A stretch of 64,000 nucleotides of DNA from JANNNF01 sp963772935 (GCA_963772935.1 CAVYZK010000004.1:248001-312000); one strand, 5' to 3'. Positions 8,014 through 17,690 are shown, counted from the first letter of the stretch. A program made the numbers and translations. The notes: generated by a model not told the origin, from the letters alone.

Positions 8014-8993
8014 AATCCTATCAGGTTGTCGGCATCGGCAATGCTATCGTCGATGTGTTCACCACCGCTACCGACAGTTTTATTGAACTGATGGGGATCG
8101 AAAAAGGCATCATGCAACTGGTCGAACGCGAACGCGGCGAAGTGCTGTATGGCGCGATGAGCAACCGGGTGCAGGCCCCGGGCGGGTCGGTCGCCAACAG
8201 TCTGGCGGGCTTGGGCAATCTGGGTCTTTCCACTGCGTTTATCGGCCGGGTGCATGACGATGCCTTGGGGCGGTTCTATGCGCAGTCGATGGCAGAAAAC
8301 GGCACCGATTTTGTGAATGCTCCGGTGCCGGGGGGGGAATTGCCGACCTCGCGTTCGATGATCTTTGTCTCGCCGGATGGTGAGCGGTCGATGAACACCT
8401 ATCTGGGCATATCGTCCGAACTCGGGCCGGATGATGTCGCGGACGCTGTGGCGGGGCAGGCTGAGATCTTATTTCTTGAGGGCTATCTTTACGACAAACC
8501 CAAGGGAAAACAGGCGTTTGAACGGGCAGTTACGCTGTGCCATGCCGCAGGCGGCAAGGCCGGGATCGCGCTGTCAGACCCGTTCTGCGTGGACCGTCAC
8601 CGCGATGACTTTCGCCGTCTGGTCAAAAGTCTGGACTATGTGATTGGCAACGAACACGAATGGTCCTCGCTGTACCAGACCGATCTGGACGCGGCCCTTA
8701 CGCTTGCGGTGGCCGATGCGGGGTTGGTGGTTTGCACCCGGTCTGGGGATGAGGTGATCGTGGCACGCGGGGCCGAACGTGCCGTGGTGCCCGTGCGCCG
8801 CGTGGTGCCGGTGGATGCCACGGGGGCCGGTGATCTGTTCGCTGCGGGGTTCTTGTACGGCATGGCGACAGGCCAAAGCCTTGGCACCTGCGGGCGGATG
8901 GGCTGTGTCGCGGCGGCAGAGGTGATCAGCCATTTCGGCGCGCGGCCAGAGGCCGATCTGAAGGCGCTGTTCCGCAAGGAAGGACTAATCTGA
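8010..8993 (+). CDS. PfkB-family (ribokinase-like) sugar or adenosine kinase
   Basis: A 327-residue carbohydrate kinase. It shows the N-terminal GIGNAIVDVF motif, the substrate motif APGGSVANSLAGL, and the signature DATGAGDLFAAGFLYG with the catalytic aspartate near the C-terminus. Relatives in this family are annotated adenosine kinase, but sequence alone does not fix the substrate. Start ATG 8010 overlaps the nth stop (ATGA), implying co-transcription with nth. Confidence 0.88.
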   Translation: MKSYQVVGIGNAIVDVFTTATDSFIELMGIEKGIMQLVERERGEVLYGAMSNRVQAPGGSVANSLAGLGNLGLSTAFIGRVHDDALGRFYAQSMAENGTDFVNAPVPGGELPTSRSMIFVSPDGERSMNTYLGISSELGPDDVADAVAGQAEILFLEGYLYDKPKGKQAFERAVTLCHAAGGKAGIALSDPFCVDRHRDDFRRLVKSLDYVIGNEHEWSSLYQTDLDAALTLAVADAGLVVCTRSGDEVIVARGAERAVVPVRRVVPVDATGAGDLFAAGFLYGMATGQSLGTCGRMGCVAAAEVISHFGARPEADLKALFRKEGLI

Positions 8994-8997
8994 CGCG

Positions 8998-9711
8998 TCA
9001 GTCGGCCCCGGGGGCCGCGTGTTCGATCTGCCCCTTGTCGTCCATCCACGAGGCGACAAGAGCACAAACCACTGCCCAACTGGCGCCCAGCACCCAGCCT
9101 GCCAGGACGTCCGTGGGCCAGTGGACCCCCAGATAGACCCGGCTGACCCCTACCCCGAGCGTCAGGGCAACCGCCAGCGACAACAGATATAACCGCACCG
9201 CCAGCTTGCCTTGCGTGCGGGCCAGCATGACCGCAAGGGTCAGATACACCACCGCCGACATCATCGAATGACCCGATGGAAAGCTGGCGGTATTTACGAA
9301 AGACCCATGCGGCACAAGGTCAGGGCGGGGGCGCCCCACGGCCAGCTTGAATCCGGTGGAAATCAGGCTGCCCAAGGCGACCGAGACCGCCACGAACAGG
9401 GCTGACCGATACTGCCGCAAGATCGCCAGAAACACGGTGGCCGCCAGCGTGATCAGCGTCAGAATGCCCACCCCGCCAAGACCCGAGAGATCGCGCATGA
9501 ATTCCTGCACCGCTTGCGGCCCGATAGGTATCGACAGATCGCCCGGCTGCCGCAGCGCCAGCAGGATGGCGCTGTCAAACGCTGCTGTGTCGCCCTCCAT
9601 CACCTCAGACAGGATCGCCGCAAACGCCCAGATGCCGCACAAGATGGCGACCAGCAAGGCCAGTGGCCAGACCAACCCACGTTCGCGCAATGTGCGGGGC
9701 AGATGCCACAC
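8998..9711 (-). CDS. PAP2-family membrane phosphatase
   Basis: A 237-residue protein with about six membrane helices and the three phosphatase motifs: KLAVGRPRPD, PSGHS and SRVYLGVHWPTD with catalytic histidines. Such enzymes dephosphorylate lipid phosphates at the membrane (phosphatidic acid, undecaprenyl diphosphate). Upstream in-frame codons run into the sulfotransferase gene and do not look like this family. I place the start at GTG 9711, four bases after the sulfotransferase stop, so the two are probably one transcript. No strong ribosome-binding site supports this choice. Confidence 0.85.
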   Translation of the reverse strand: MWHLPRTLRERGLVWPLALLVAILCGIWAFAAILSEVMEGDTAAFDSAILLALRQPGDLSIPIGPQAVQEFMRDLSGLGGVGILTLITLAATVFLAILRQYRSALFVAVSVALGSLISTGFKLAVGRPRPDLVPHGSFVNTASFPSGHSMMSAVVYLTLAVMLARTQGKLAVRLYLLSLAVALTLGVGVSRVYLGVHWPTDVLAGWVLGASWAVVCALVASWMDDKGQIEHAAPGAD

Positions 9712-9715
9712 CGGG

Positions 9716-10534
9716 TCAATCCCCCAGCTTGGCGTGAACCTCGTCCAGATCAACTTCGGACAGCGGCATCTTGTTGGCAGGATTGTCGAAATCGTATTTG
9801 AAAAGCTGGAAGTCGCGCTTGTAAATCTCCCACACCAGATGGCGCGACAGATCGTCAAAATAGTCTTCTACCGGGTGGGCACGGGCCGGACCGTGGCCTT
9901 CGCTTTCATTGAAGCGGGGGATTTTCTTCAGGTCGATCCTGTTCTTGACAGTGATGTTGTCCAGCACGGTCTGCATGCCGTCATTAAACTTTTCGGTGAA
10001 GAAAATGTGGTCATAGCGGCCGCCGTTCACGATGAAGGTGGACACATGCCCCGCCATGGCCGACCAGTGAATGTCCGGCTCCATCGGTTTCTTGAAGCGG
10101 ATGGTATCACGCGCGAACAGCAGGAAACGGCGGAAGCTGGCGATCTGGTCAAACTCTTGCTTGCCGTCATCGCCGCCCACCTCAATCCCGTATTTCTGGG
10201 TCAGCAGGGGCACAAGGTTGCCGCGATAGCGTTTGCCGTTGCGCTGAATGCCACAGATCTTGTCGAAGAACGAACTGAGGATGCGGGTGTAGGGGTTGCG
10301 CACGCAGGTGAACGCGTAGGATTTATGGCCCTTCACGTTCTTCTCGATCAGCGGCTGGCTGGCCTCTTGCGCCCATTTGTGCAGGCCCGTGGTGCTGTCA
10401 TGGATATCGCCGTCAAAGAACTTGCCCTGATCGGAGTAATACATGATCTGCCCGATGGTCGAACAGGCGCATTTCGGCACCACCCGGTACACCACGCTTT
10501 GCGATTCCGTCATCCATGTGCCCGGAAACCCCAT
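9716..10534 (-). CDS. Sulfotransferase family 2 protein
   Basis: A 272-residue carbohydrate-type sulfotransferase transferring sulfate from PAPS. The 5'-phosphosulfate loop is RVVPKCACSTI (about residue 17) and the 3'-phosphate motif is RNPYTRILSSFFDKI. No signal peptide is seen, so it acts in the cytoplasm. ATG 10534 has GGTGG upstream; a TTG 20 codons earlier is possible. It is divergent from the GT14 glycosyltransferase and is followed by the PAP2 phosphatase, suggesting sulfated surface polysaccharide or glycolipid synthesis; that link is inference. Confidence 0.85.
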   Translation of the reverse strand: MGFPGTWMTESQSVVYRVVPKCACSTIGQIMYYSDQGKFFDGDIHDSTTGLHKWAQEASQPLIEKNVKGHKSYAFTCVRNPYTRILSSFFDKICGIQRNGKRYRGNLVPLLTQKYGIEVGGDDGKQEFDQIASFRRFLLFARDTIRFKKPMEPDIHWSAMAGHVSTFIVNGGRYDHIFFTEKFNDGMQTVLDNITVKNRIDLKKIPRFNESEGHGPARAHPVEDYFDDLSRHLVWEIYKRDFQLFKYDFDNPANKMPLSEVDLDEVHAKLGD

Positions 10535-10679
10535 AAGAACCACCCTCTGCCCTGTCCGGGCCTGTTTTTCTGCCTGTATGTCGCCTAATGTCAAAAAAGC
10601 AAACTAACTCTGTCTTTTCAATGAGTGATAAAGCACTTTATGGAAACAATGCGACAGTAAAGCAGGCCGACCCCGACGC

Positions 10680-12257
10680 ATGGCGAAAATTGCCTACATC
10701 CTTTTGTGCCACAAAGACCCCGAGGGGATCATCGCACAGGCCGAACGGCTGACGGCGGGCGGTGATTTCATCGCCATCCATTTTGATGCGCGATCCCCGC
10801 AGAAGGATTTTGACCGTATCCGGTCAGCGCTGGAAAAAAACCGCTCGGTGGCGTTCGCGGCGCGGCGGCTGAAATGTGGCTGGGGCGCGTGGAGCCTGGT
10901 GGAGGCCACGCTTCTGGCCGTCACCGCCGCGGTTGAGACGTTTGAACGCGCCACGCATTTCTACATGCTGTCGGGCGACTGCATGCCGATCAAGACGGCA
11001 GAATATGCACATGGGTTTCTGGACCGCGATGATGTGGATTACATCGAAAGCGTCGATTTCTTCAATTCCGACTGGATCAAGACCGGGATCAAGGAAGAAC
11101 GGCTGATCTATCGCCACTGGTTCAATGAACGCACCCACAAGGCGTGGTTCTACCGGTCGATGGACTGGCAGAAAAAGCTGGGGCTGGCGCGCAAGGTGCC
11201 GGAAGATATTCACATGCAGATCGGCAGCCAGTGGTGGTGTCTGCGCCGCCGCACGATCGAATGGCTGTTGAAGTTCTGCAAGGACCGGCGCGATGTGATG
11301 CGGTTTTTCCGCACGACATGGATCCCGGATGAGACGTTCTTTCAAACCGTCGTGCGCCATCTGGTGCCCGAGCATGAGATCAGAACCCGCACCCTGACGT
11401 TCCTGATGTTCACCGATTACGGCATGCCGGTGAACTTTTACAACGATCACTACGATCTTTTGCTGTCGCAGGACTATCTGTTTGCCCGCAAGATCAGCCC
11501 GGATGCAACGGATCTGAAGGAACGCTTGGGCAAGCTCTACGCCGCGAAAAACGTGCGGTTTGGCATCTCGAATGAGGGGCGGAGCCTGTTCACCTTTCTG
11601 ACCGGACGGGGGCGGATTGGCCGTCGTTTCGCGCCCCGCTTCTGGGAAACGGAAAGCAGTCTGGGCCGTGAGCGCACCCTGATGATGGTGACCTGCAAGA
11701 AATGGCATGTGGCCAAACGGCTGGTGGACCGGGTCCGCAACGTGACGAACCTGCCCGCCATCGACTATCTGTTCAACGAGGCCTCCACCCCGCTGCCCGA
11801 CCTTGGCGGCATCCAGACCACGCTGGAAAAACGCACGCGGCATCGGCGGGCCTTGGTGCGCATGTTGTTCGATTACTGGCAGACCGATCAATTGATCTTC
11901 TGCATCGACCCGGCAAATACCGAACTGATGCTTGATTTCTACAACGACAAGGCGACCGTCAAGCTGCTGGAGATTGAGTGTGACTTCACCGATGACTATC
12001 TGATCGGCCATGCCAAACGGGTGGGTCTGGCGGGCGAACGTACGCCGCAGGAAACCATCGACCGCCTGCTGCCGACCATCCGCTATGACGTGAAGTTTGA
12101 ATCTGACCGCATCCGCGACCTTGGCATCTCTCGGTTCCACCGCATCCGGCAGGGTGCGACGGTGGATGAAAACACGCTGCCTTTGGCCGAGTTTCTTGAT
12201 ATTACCGTAGAAAAGGCGCGCGAGATTGCCGCCACCGAATACCTGTTTGTGGATTGA
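10680..12257 (+). CDS. Beta-1,6-N-acetylglucosaminyltransferase-like protein (GT14 Branch + DUF5928)
   Basis: A 525-residue protein. Residues 1-300 resemble the GT14 Branch family (MAKIAYILLCHKDPEG, HFYMLSGDCMPI, QWWCLRRRTIEWLL, WIPDETFFQT). Residues from about 310 to the end form the DUF5928 domain found in this bacterial family (LMMVTCKKWHVAKRLVDRVR, FCIDPANTELMLDFY). There is no signal peptide, so it acts on cytoplasmic donor sugars. It is divergent from the sulfotransferase across an 85-base AT-rich gap that contains ATAAAG-CA-CTTTAT. No clear ribosome-binding site precedes ATG 10680. The acceptor is unknown. Confidence 0.82.
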   Translation: MAKIAYILLCHKDPEGIIAQAERLTAGGDFIAIHFDARSPQKDFDRIRSALEKNRSVAFAARRLKCGWGAWSLVEATLLAVTAAVETFERATHFYMLSGDCMPIKTAEYAHGFLDRDDVDYIESVDFFNSDWIKTGIKEERLIYRHWFNERTHKAWFYRSMDWQKKLGLARKVPEDIHMQIGSQWWCLRRRTIEWLLKFCKDRRDVMRFFRTTWIPDETFFQTVVRHLVPEHEIRTRTLTFLMFTDYGMPVNFYNDHYDLLLSQDYLFARKISPDATDLKERLGKLYAAKNVRFGISNEGRSLFTFLTGRGRIGRRFAPRFWETESSLGRERTLMMVTCKKWHVAKRLVDRVRNVTNLPAIDYLFNEASTPLPDLGGIQTTLEKRTRHRRALVRMLFDYWQTDQLIFCIDPANTELMLDFYNDKATVKLLEIECDFTDDYLIGHAKRVGLAGERTPQETIDRLLPTIRYDVKFESDRIRDLGISRFHRIRQGATVDENTLPLAEFLDITVEKAREIAATEYLFVD

Positions 12258-12260
12258 TTC

Positions 12261-12626
12261 ATGCCCTATGACTATGACACCCAGAACATCTTCGCCCGCA
12301 TCCTGCGTGGCGAAATTCCGAACAAGACGGTGCTGGAAACCCCGCACAGCCTCGCGTTTCACGACATCGCCCCGCAGGCTCCGGTGCATGTGCTGGTGAT
12401 CCCGAAAGGCGCTTACGCGACCTTCGACCATTTCGCGGCGCAGGCGAGCGCCGAGGAACTGGTCGATTTCCACCGCGCCTGTGCGGAAGTGTGCCGCATG
12501 GTCGGCGTCGCCCCCGGCAACGGCTACCGCGCCATCACCAACGCGGGCGTGCATGGCATGCAGGAGGTGCCGCATTACCACCTGCACATCCTCGGCGGCA
12601 AGGTGATGGGCCGGCTGATCGGATAG
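12261..12626 (+). CDS. HIT-family nucleotide hydrolase (Hint-like)
   Basis: A 121-residue histidine-triad protein with the active site HYHLHILGG near the C-terminus and the N-terminal IFARILRGEIP typical of the Hint branch. Such enzymes hydrolyse nucleotide phosphoramidates such as AMP-lysine. It begins 3 bases after the glycosyltransferase stop and is probably co-transcribed. No functional tie to the glycosyltransferase is evident. Confidence 0.92.
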   Translation: MPYDYDTQNIFARILRGEIPNKTVLETPHSLAFHDIAPQAPVHVLVIPKGAYATFDHFAAQASAEELVDFHRACAEVCRMVGVAPGNGYRAITNAGVHGMQEVPHYHLHILGGKVMGRLIG

Positions 12627-12687
12627 CGCAGGAACCGGGTCGCGGGTTAACGGACAGGCGTGCAAGGTGGGGCAAAGGAGCCCTGCC

Positions 12688-13152
12688 ATGACCGTCGCTT
12701 TCGCCCCGCTGCCCACCGATCTCGTCCGCGCCCTGCAATCGGGTGCCCGTGATGCCAATGACCAAATCCCTGAACGCCATACATCGACCGGATCAGGCAA
12801 CCCCTGCCGCCATTGTCTGGACATGATCCCCGAGGGTGCTGCGATGCTGGTCCTCGCGCACCGCCCGTTTCCGGCACCACAGCCCTATGCCGAGGTCGGC
12901 CCGATCTTTCTGTGCGCCGACTCTTGTGTTGCAGGAGGCGGCACTACGCTGCCCGTGATGCTGGCCTCGCCCGACTATATCATCCGGGGCTATGGCGCAG
13001 ATCACCGGATCGTCTATGGCACCGGGGCGGTGGTGGCGACCGATCAGATCACCGCGCGGGCCGAAGCTTTGTTGGCGGATGCGAAGGTGGCTTATGTCCA
13101 TGTCCGGTCGGCCCGGAACAACTGCTATCAGGTGCGGATCGACCGAGGCTGA
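12688..13152 (+). CDS. DUF1203 family protein
   Basis: A 154-residue cytoplasmic protein of unknown function resembling DUF1203. Conserved-looking features are CRHCLDMIP near residue 40, LAHRPFP, YAEVGPIFLC and the C-terminal YVHVRSARNNCYQVR. The several cysteines suggest metal binding or redox, but this is speculative. ATG 12688 is preceded by AAAGGAG, better than an upstream in-frame start. Confidence 0.75.
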   Translation: MTVAFAPLPTDLVRALQSGARDANDQIPERHTSTGSGNPCRHCLDMIPEGAAMLVLAHRPFPAPQPYAEVGPIFLCADSCVAGGGTTLPVMLASPDYIIRGYGADHRIVYGTGAVVATDQITARAEALLADAKVAYVHVRSARNNCYQVRIDRG

Positions 13153-13212
13153 CGCCATATTGCAGTTGCAGCATGAATGGATCATCTTGCACGCATCAGC
13201 AAAGGACACCAC

Positions 13213-13437
13213 ATGATCCCCGCCCGTTTCGCGCCCATCGTCTTTGGTTTCATCCTGTCGGGCCTGATGTCCTGCATGGTGTCAGGCATTGCCACGCTGC
13301 GTGCGATAGGGGTCGATCCGGGGTTTTTCGGGCAGTGGATGGGGTCTTGGGCCACCTCTTGGGCGGTGGCCTTTCCGGTTGTGTTGGTCGTCGCCCCCTT
13401 TACCCGCCGCGTTGTGGCGCGGCTGGTGCGGGCTTAG
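13213..13437 (+). CDS. DUF2798 small membrane protein
   Basis: A 74-residue protein with two hydrophobic segments (about 5-25 and 41-62), a pattern seen in DUF2798 proteins. ATG 13213 has AAAGGA upstream. The 3' end overlaps the convergent YjbR-like gene by 38 bases. Function unknown. Confidence 0.7.
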   Translation: MIPARFAPIVFGFILSGLMSCMVSGIATLRAIGVDPGFFGQWMGSWATSWAVAFPVVLVVAPFTRRVVARLVRA

Positions 13438-13777
13438 CATCCCAGTCTTTCAGCCAGCGTTTGGGGGCGGCATCCCGCCACTGGCGCAGCAGTCGCGCCT
13501 TCGCCCAGTCCTCATCAATCCGCCCCGCCCGCACAAGGATCAGCGGGTGGGCGGCGTAATGCGGATGCATCGTGAACGTGTCGGGGTCGGCCGCCAGCAG
13601 CATCTCGCGCTCCTGTACGTCGCAGCGAAACACCGCCGCATCGACGTAAGGCGACCACCAACACCACATCTTGCCATGCGCCTTGAGGCACGGATGACCC
13701 CAGGGGGCGGCTTCGGTTACCTGCGGCAGGTTCAGCGACAGGGCAAGCGCCTTGAGGTCCGGGTAGGTCGCAATCAA
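13400..13777 (-). CDS. MmcQ/YjbR family protein
   Basis: A 125-residue protein of the MmcQ/YjbR fold. Family features are the N-terminal LALSLNLPQVTEAAPWGHPCLKAHGK-type region (read in parts: LPQVTEAAPWG, HPCLKAHGK) and the C-terminal region with RQWRDAAPKRWL. The fold resembles a double-wing DNA-binding domain, but no function is proven. It starts 4 bases after the polA stop region (overlapping it by 4 bases) on the same strand, so it is probably transcribed with polA. Confidence 0.8.
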   Translation of the reverse strand: MIATYPDLKALALSLNLPQVTEAAPWGHPCLKAHGKMWCWWSPYVDAAVFRCDVQEREMLLAADPDTFTMHPHYAAHPLILVRAGRIDEDWAKARLLRQWRDAAPKRWLKDWDAKPAPAAPQRGG

Positions 13778-16574
13778 TGCGCCGCCGCCCAGTTCGCCCC
13801 GCGCCCGGCCTCGACCGTCAGTTTCACCGACAGCTTCACCGCCGGGTCGCAGGCCCCTTCCATCACATCGCGGGCAATCGGGATCAGGGCATCGGCGGCG
13901 TCTTCGTCCACCTCGAACAGCAGTTCGTCATGCACTTGCAGCAGCATCTTGGCGGGCAGATGGGCGATGGCATCCGGCATCCGTATCATCGCGCGGCGGA
14001 TCACGTCGGCGGCGGTGCCCTGAATGGGCGCGTTGATCGCGGCGCGTTTGGCGAAACCTGCGCCGGGGCCTTTGGCGTTGATCTCGGGCGTGTGGATTTT
14101 GCGGCCGAACAAAGTCTGAACATATCCATGGGTTTGCGCGAATTTGACCGTGGCGGCCATGTATTCCTTGATGCCGGGAAAGCGTTCAAAATAGCGGTCG
14201 ATAAACCCCTGTGCCTCGGCCCGCGGGATGCGCAGGTTGCGGGCCAGACCAAAGCCGGAAATGCCGTAGATGACGCCAAAGTTGATCGCCTTGGCGCGGC
14301 GGCGGATGTCGCTGGTCATCTGGTCCAGCGGCACGTTGAACATCTCGGACGCGGTCATCGCGTGAATGTCGATGCCATCCTTGAAGGCCTGCCGCAGGGC
14401 GGGCAATTCGGCGATATGGGCGAGGATGCGCAGTTCGATCTGGGAATAATCCAGTGATACCAGAACCTTGCCCTTGGGGGCTACGAACGCTTCACGGATG
14501 CGGCGGCCTTCTTCGGTGCGGACGGGGATGTTTTGCAGGTTCGGATCGGTGGAGGCGAGCCGCCCGGTGTTGGCCCCGGCGATGGAATAGGACGTATGCA
14601 CCCGCCCGGTTTCCGGGTTGATGTGGTCTTGCAGCGCGTCGGTGTAGGTGGATTTCAGCTTGGCCAACTGCCGCCAATCCAGCACCAGACCGGGCAGGGT
14701 GTGTTCGGTCGCCAGATCCTCCAGCACATCGGCGCCGGTGCCATAGGCGCCTGTCTTGCCCTTTTCCCCGCCCGGAAGCCCCAGTTTATCAAAGAGAATT
14801 TCGCCAAGCTGTTTCGGCGACCCCACGTTGAAGGGTTGCCCCGCCTGTTCCTGAATCTCGGCCTCCAGCCCCGCCATCTTTTGCGCGAAGGCGTTGGACA
14901 TGCGGCTTAGGGTATCCCGGTCCACCTGAATCCCCGCCATTTCCATATGGGCCAGCACCGGCACCAAGGGGCGTTCGAGGGTTTCATAGACGGTCGTAAC
15001 CTTGGCTCGGTGCAGTTGCGGCTTGAACAACTGCCACAGGCGCAGGGTGATATCGGCGTCTTCGGCCGCGTATTTCACCGCGTCCGCAATCGCTACACGG
15101 TCGAAGGTGACCTGTGATTTTCCGCTGCCGATCAAGGACTTGATCGGGATCGGCTGATGGCCCAGATACTTGTCAGACAGCGCGTCCATGCCATGCAGGT
15201 TCAGCCCGGCCTGCATCGCGTAGGACAAAAGCATTGTGTCGTCGAAGGGGGCAATCGTCACGTCAGGCGTTTGAAAATCTTCCAGTCGTATTTCATGTTC
15301 TGGCCGATTTTCAGGATCGACGGGTCTTCCAGAACAGGCTTGAGCGCGGCCAGCACATCGTCCAGCGGCAGTTGCCCCGGCGACAGGTCGGAGGAGCCGA
15401 ACAGATCGCCGCCGCCCTGTTTGTGGCCGACCGGAATGTAGGCGGCGATGCCTGCATCCACGCACAGGGAAATGCCGACGAGTTCGGCGCGCATTTCATC
15501 AAGACTGGTGGTTTCCGTATCCACCGCGACATGGCCGATATCGCGGATATGGGCGATCCATTGGTCAAGCTGGGCCATCGTGGTGATGGATTCGTACTTG
15601 GTGTGGTCGAAAGGCAGGGCTTCGGGCTTGGCGATTTCCTCAACGCTATCAGCGGTTTGGCTGGCTGTTTCCGGGGCAGGTGGGGCGACTTTCAGCTTTT
15701 CGGCCACCCGTCGGGTCAGCGTGCGGAACTCCATCTCATTGAGAAAACCCATCAGGGCCTCGCCGTCCGGCAGGCGGACCTCCAGATCGTCCAGCGTGTA
15801 GTCCAGCACCATGTCGCGCTTCAGCGTGACCAGATCGCGGGAAATGCGGATCAGGTCGGCGTTGTCCATCAACGCCTCGCGGCGTTTGGGTTGTTTGATT
15901 TCCGACGCACGGGCCAGCAGGGTGTCAAGGTCGCCATATTCGGTGATCAGCAGGGCGGCGGTCTTGATGCCGATGCCGGGCGCGCCGGGGACGTTATCAA
16001 CGCTATCCCCAGCAAGCGATTGCACATCCACGACTTTTTCGGGGGGCACCCCAAATTTCTCGATCACCTCATCGCGGTCGATGGTGCGGTCTTTCATCGG
16101 GTCGCGCATCCTGACGCCGCCGCCGACCAGTTGCATCAGGTCTTTGTCGGACGAGATGATGGTGCAGGTGCCGCCTGCCTTGGTGGCCATGCAGGCAAGG
16201 GTGGCGATGATGTCGTCAGCCTCGAACCCCTCCGTCTCCAGGCACGCCACGTTGAAGGCGCGGGTGGCTTGGCGGGTCAGGGGGAATTGGGGGCGCAGGT
16301 CTTCGGGCAGGTCGGGACGGTTGGCTTTGTAGGCCGGGTACAGGGTGTTGCGGAAGGTGAGGGAGGAATGGTCGAACACCACAGCTATGTGGGTTGCGGC
16401 CTCGGCGCCCCTATCCTTGGAGATTTCGTTCCACAAAATGTTGCAGAACCCTGCAACCGCACCGACCGGCAGCCCGTCGGATTTGCGGGTCAGGGGGGGC
16501 AGCGCGTGATAGGCGCGGAAGATGTAGGCGGACCCGTCGATCAGGTGAAGGTGGTGGCCTTTGCCGAATGTCAT
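13774..16574 (-). CDS. polA: DNA polymerase I (frame break near 15267)
   Basis: About 933 residues after joining two frames. The 5'-3' exonuclease domain occupies about 10-290 (DGSAYIFRAYHALP, TEGFEADDIIA, GDSVDNVPGAPGIG). The 3'-5' proofreading domain retains its acidic motif (AVDTETTSLDE). The polymerase domain shows motif A DYSQIELRIL, motif B RRAKAINFGVIYG and motif C QVHDELLFEV. The upstream frame ends in KIFKRLT-stop while the downstream frame continues PDVTIAPFDDTMLLSY; one base seems lost near 15267. A true null of polA is very unlikely in a free-living bacterium, making this a good marker of sequence error. Confidence 0.93.
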
Positions 16575-16652
16575 GGTCGATTCCTTGCCTTCAGGGACAG
16601 CGTCAGTAATGCCACCAATCGGGGCGGTCTGCCACCCGGCCGTTTCGACCCG

Positions 16653-17342
16653 CTATATGGTGTGCCATCGCAGAGCGAGGTCAACCGCTTGTGGCGTGGG
16701 CGTCCAGAGGCCAAAGCGCAGACCTGCGAGGCGCAGGCGTTCGCCGACCCAGACGTTGCAGGTGCGCAGCAGGCTGAAATGGCCCGTGCCCAGCCAGAAT
16801 CCGTCGGTGCTGGTCAGGCCGGGGGCGGAGGAGGGGAGGGGGTTTTGGGCGGCGTCGCGGGTGAAACCTTCATCTATCGCATTGAGAAGGTTGGTATATT
16901 GCGCGTCGGTCAGCGGCAGCCAGACCACGCCGGGCATATCCTCGGGCAGGGTGCCCAGCACATCGATCCGCATCACGGCACTGTCGCCGGTGGCGGCGGT
17001 CAGCACTGCGCTGGCGGTGATGTCGGCATAGGTGCCTGCGGTGGTGTAAAACGCAGCACTGCCCCAGCCGACGATCAGCCATGCAGCCTCGGGGTTTGAG
17101 ACCGGAACGCCATGATCCGTTTCGGCAAAGGCATAGCGGGTGCGGGTGGCGGGGGTGGTGGGCAGCAGGAAATCATAGTGGATCGGGCCGCGCAAAAGGC
17201 CCACACGCACAAAGCCGTCTGTCGAAATTTGACTGCCGGATGAAGGGATTAGCGCCCCGGCAAAGCTGGCCGCAAGGTAGAGGCAGGGCAGAAAAATCAC
17301 CAGCACCGCCAGCCGGAAAAGCCAGCGGCCCGGCCGTTTCAT
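16653..17342 (-). CDS. DUF2459 / TIGR02117 family protein
   Basis: A 229-residue protein with an N-terminal membrane anchor (about 8-30, LFRLAVLVIFLPCLYLAASF) and a periplasmic domain resembling the TIGR02117 family. Conserved-looking stretches are GPIHYDFLLP, AWLIVGWGSAAFYTTAGTY, and the end RTCNVWVGERLRLAGLRFGLWTPTPQ (quoted in parts: RTCNVWVGE, GLWTPTPQ). Function unknown. Its ATG directly follows the stop of the zinc-finger gene, so they form one operon. Confidence 0.78.
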   Translation of the reverse strand: MKRPGRWLFRLAVLVIFLPCLYLAASFAGALIPSSGSQISTDGFVRVGLLRGPIHYDFLLPTTPATRTRYAFAETDHGVPVSNPEAAWLIVGWGSAAFYTTAGTYADITASAVLTAATGDSAVMRIDVLGTLPEDMPGVVWLPLTDAQYTNLLNAIDEGFTRDAAQNPLPSSAPGLTSTDGFWLGTGHFSLLRTCNVWVGERLRLAGLRFGLWTPTPQAVDLALRWHTI

Positions 17343-17528
17343 TCAGTGATCATCATGGGCGTGGGCGGCATCAATGACATAGCGTTTGTCGCAATAACCG
17401 CATTCGACCCAGCCTTTATCGGCGGGAATCGTCAGCCAGACACGCGGGTGGCCAAGCGCGCCTTCGCCGCCGTCGCAGGCCACTTTCCATGTGGTGACGG
17501 TCTGGGTCTCGGGGGCGCTGATGGGCAT
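17343..17528 (-). CDS. zf-CHCC zinc-finger protein (NDUFS6-like)
   Basis: A 61-residue protein with the CHCC zinc motif: C in VACDGGEG, H in LGHPRVWL and C-x2-C in ECGYCDKRYV, followed by a histidine-rich tail (AAHAHDDH). Relatives are the NDUFS6-type accessory subunit of complex I. Its stop TGA abuts the next gene's ATG. Role in complex I is family knowledge. Confidence 0.85.
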   Translation of the reverse strand: MPISAPETQTVTTWKVACDGGEGALGHPRVWLTIPADKGWVECGYCDKRYVIDAAHAHDDH

Positions 17529-17637
17529 GGGCTGGCCTTTCGGGTTGGCATTTTGCGGCAGTTTAGCGATGCCGGGGGGCGGGGCAAGGGTGGGTGGTGG
17601 TTGTCAGGGTTAATGGACTGAAATTACTGAAAAAAGG

Positions 17638-17690
17638 GCGTAAAGAATGTGTAGAGTTTGCGTAGAGAAGCCGTAAAGGATGCGTAGATA
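17638..17690. repeat. Array of 11-bp direct repeats
   Basis: Five consecutive units with exact 11-bp spacing: TAAAGAATGTG, TAGAGTTTGCG, TAGAGAAGCCG, TAAAGGATGCG, then TAGATACAGAA, starting at 17641 after GCG. Consensus is TARAG-NN-TGCG. The period matches one DNA helical turn, as in cooperative operator arrays. It lies in the 243-base gap between the zf-CHCC gene and the end of hyi. Confidence 0.75.

Noticed and set aside
10628..10641. ATAAAG-CA-CTTTAT in the sulfotransferase/glycosyltransferase gap as an operator.
   Set aside because: It is short and AT-rich gaps often give such repeats; without a second copy I do not call it a site.
10824..12824. A 666-codon minus-strand frame opposite the glycosyltransferase.
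   Set aside because: Same GC-shadow effect; no start signal and no recognisable domain.
15234..17099. A 621-codon plus-strand frame opposite polA.
   Set aside because: Glycine/valine/aspartate-rich shadow of polA; polA motifs on the minus strand are unambiguous.
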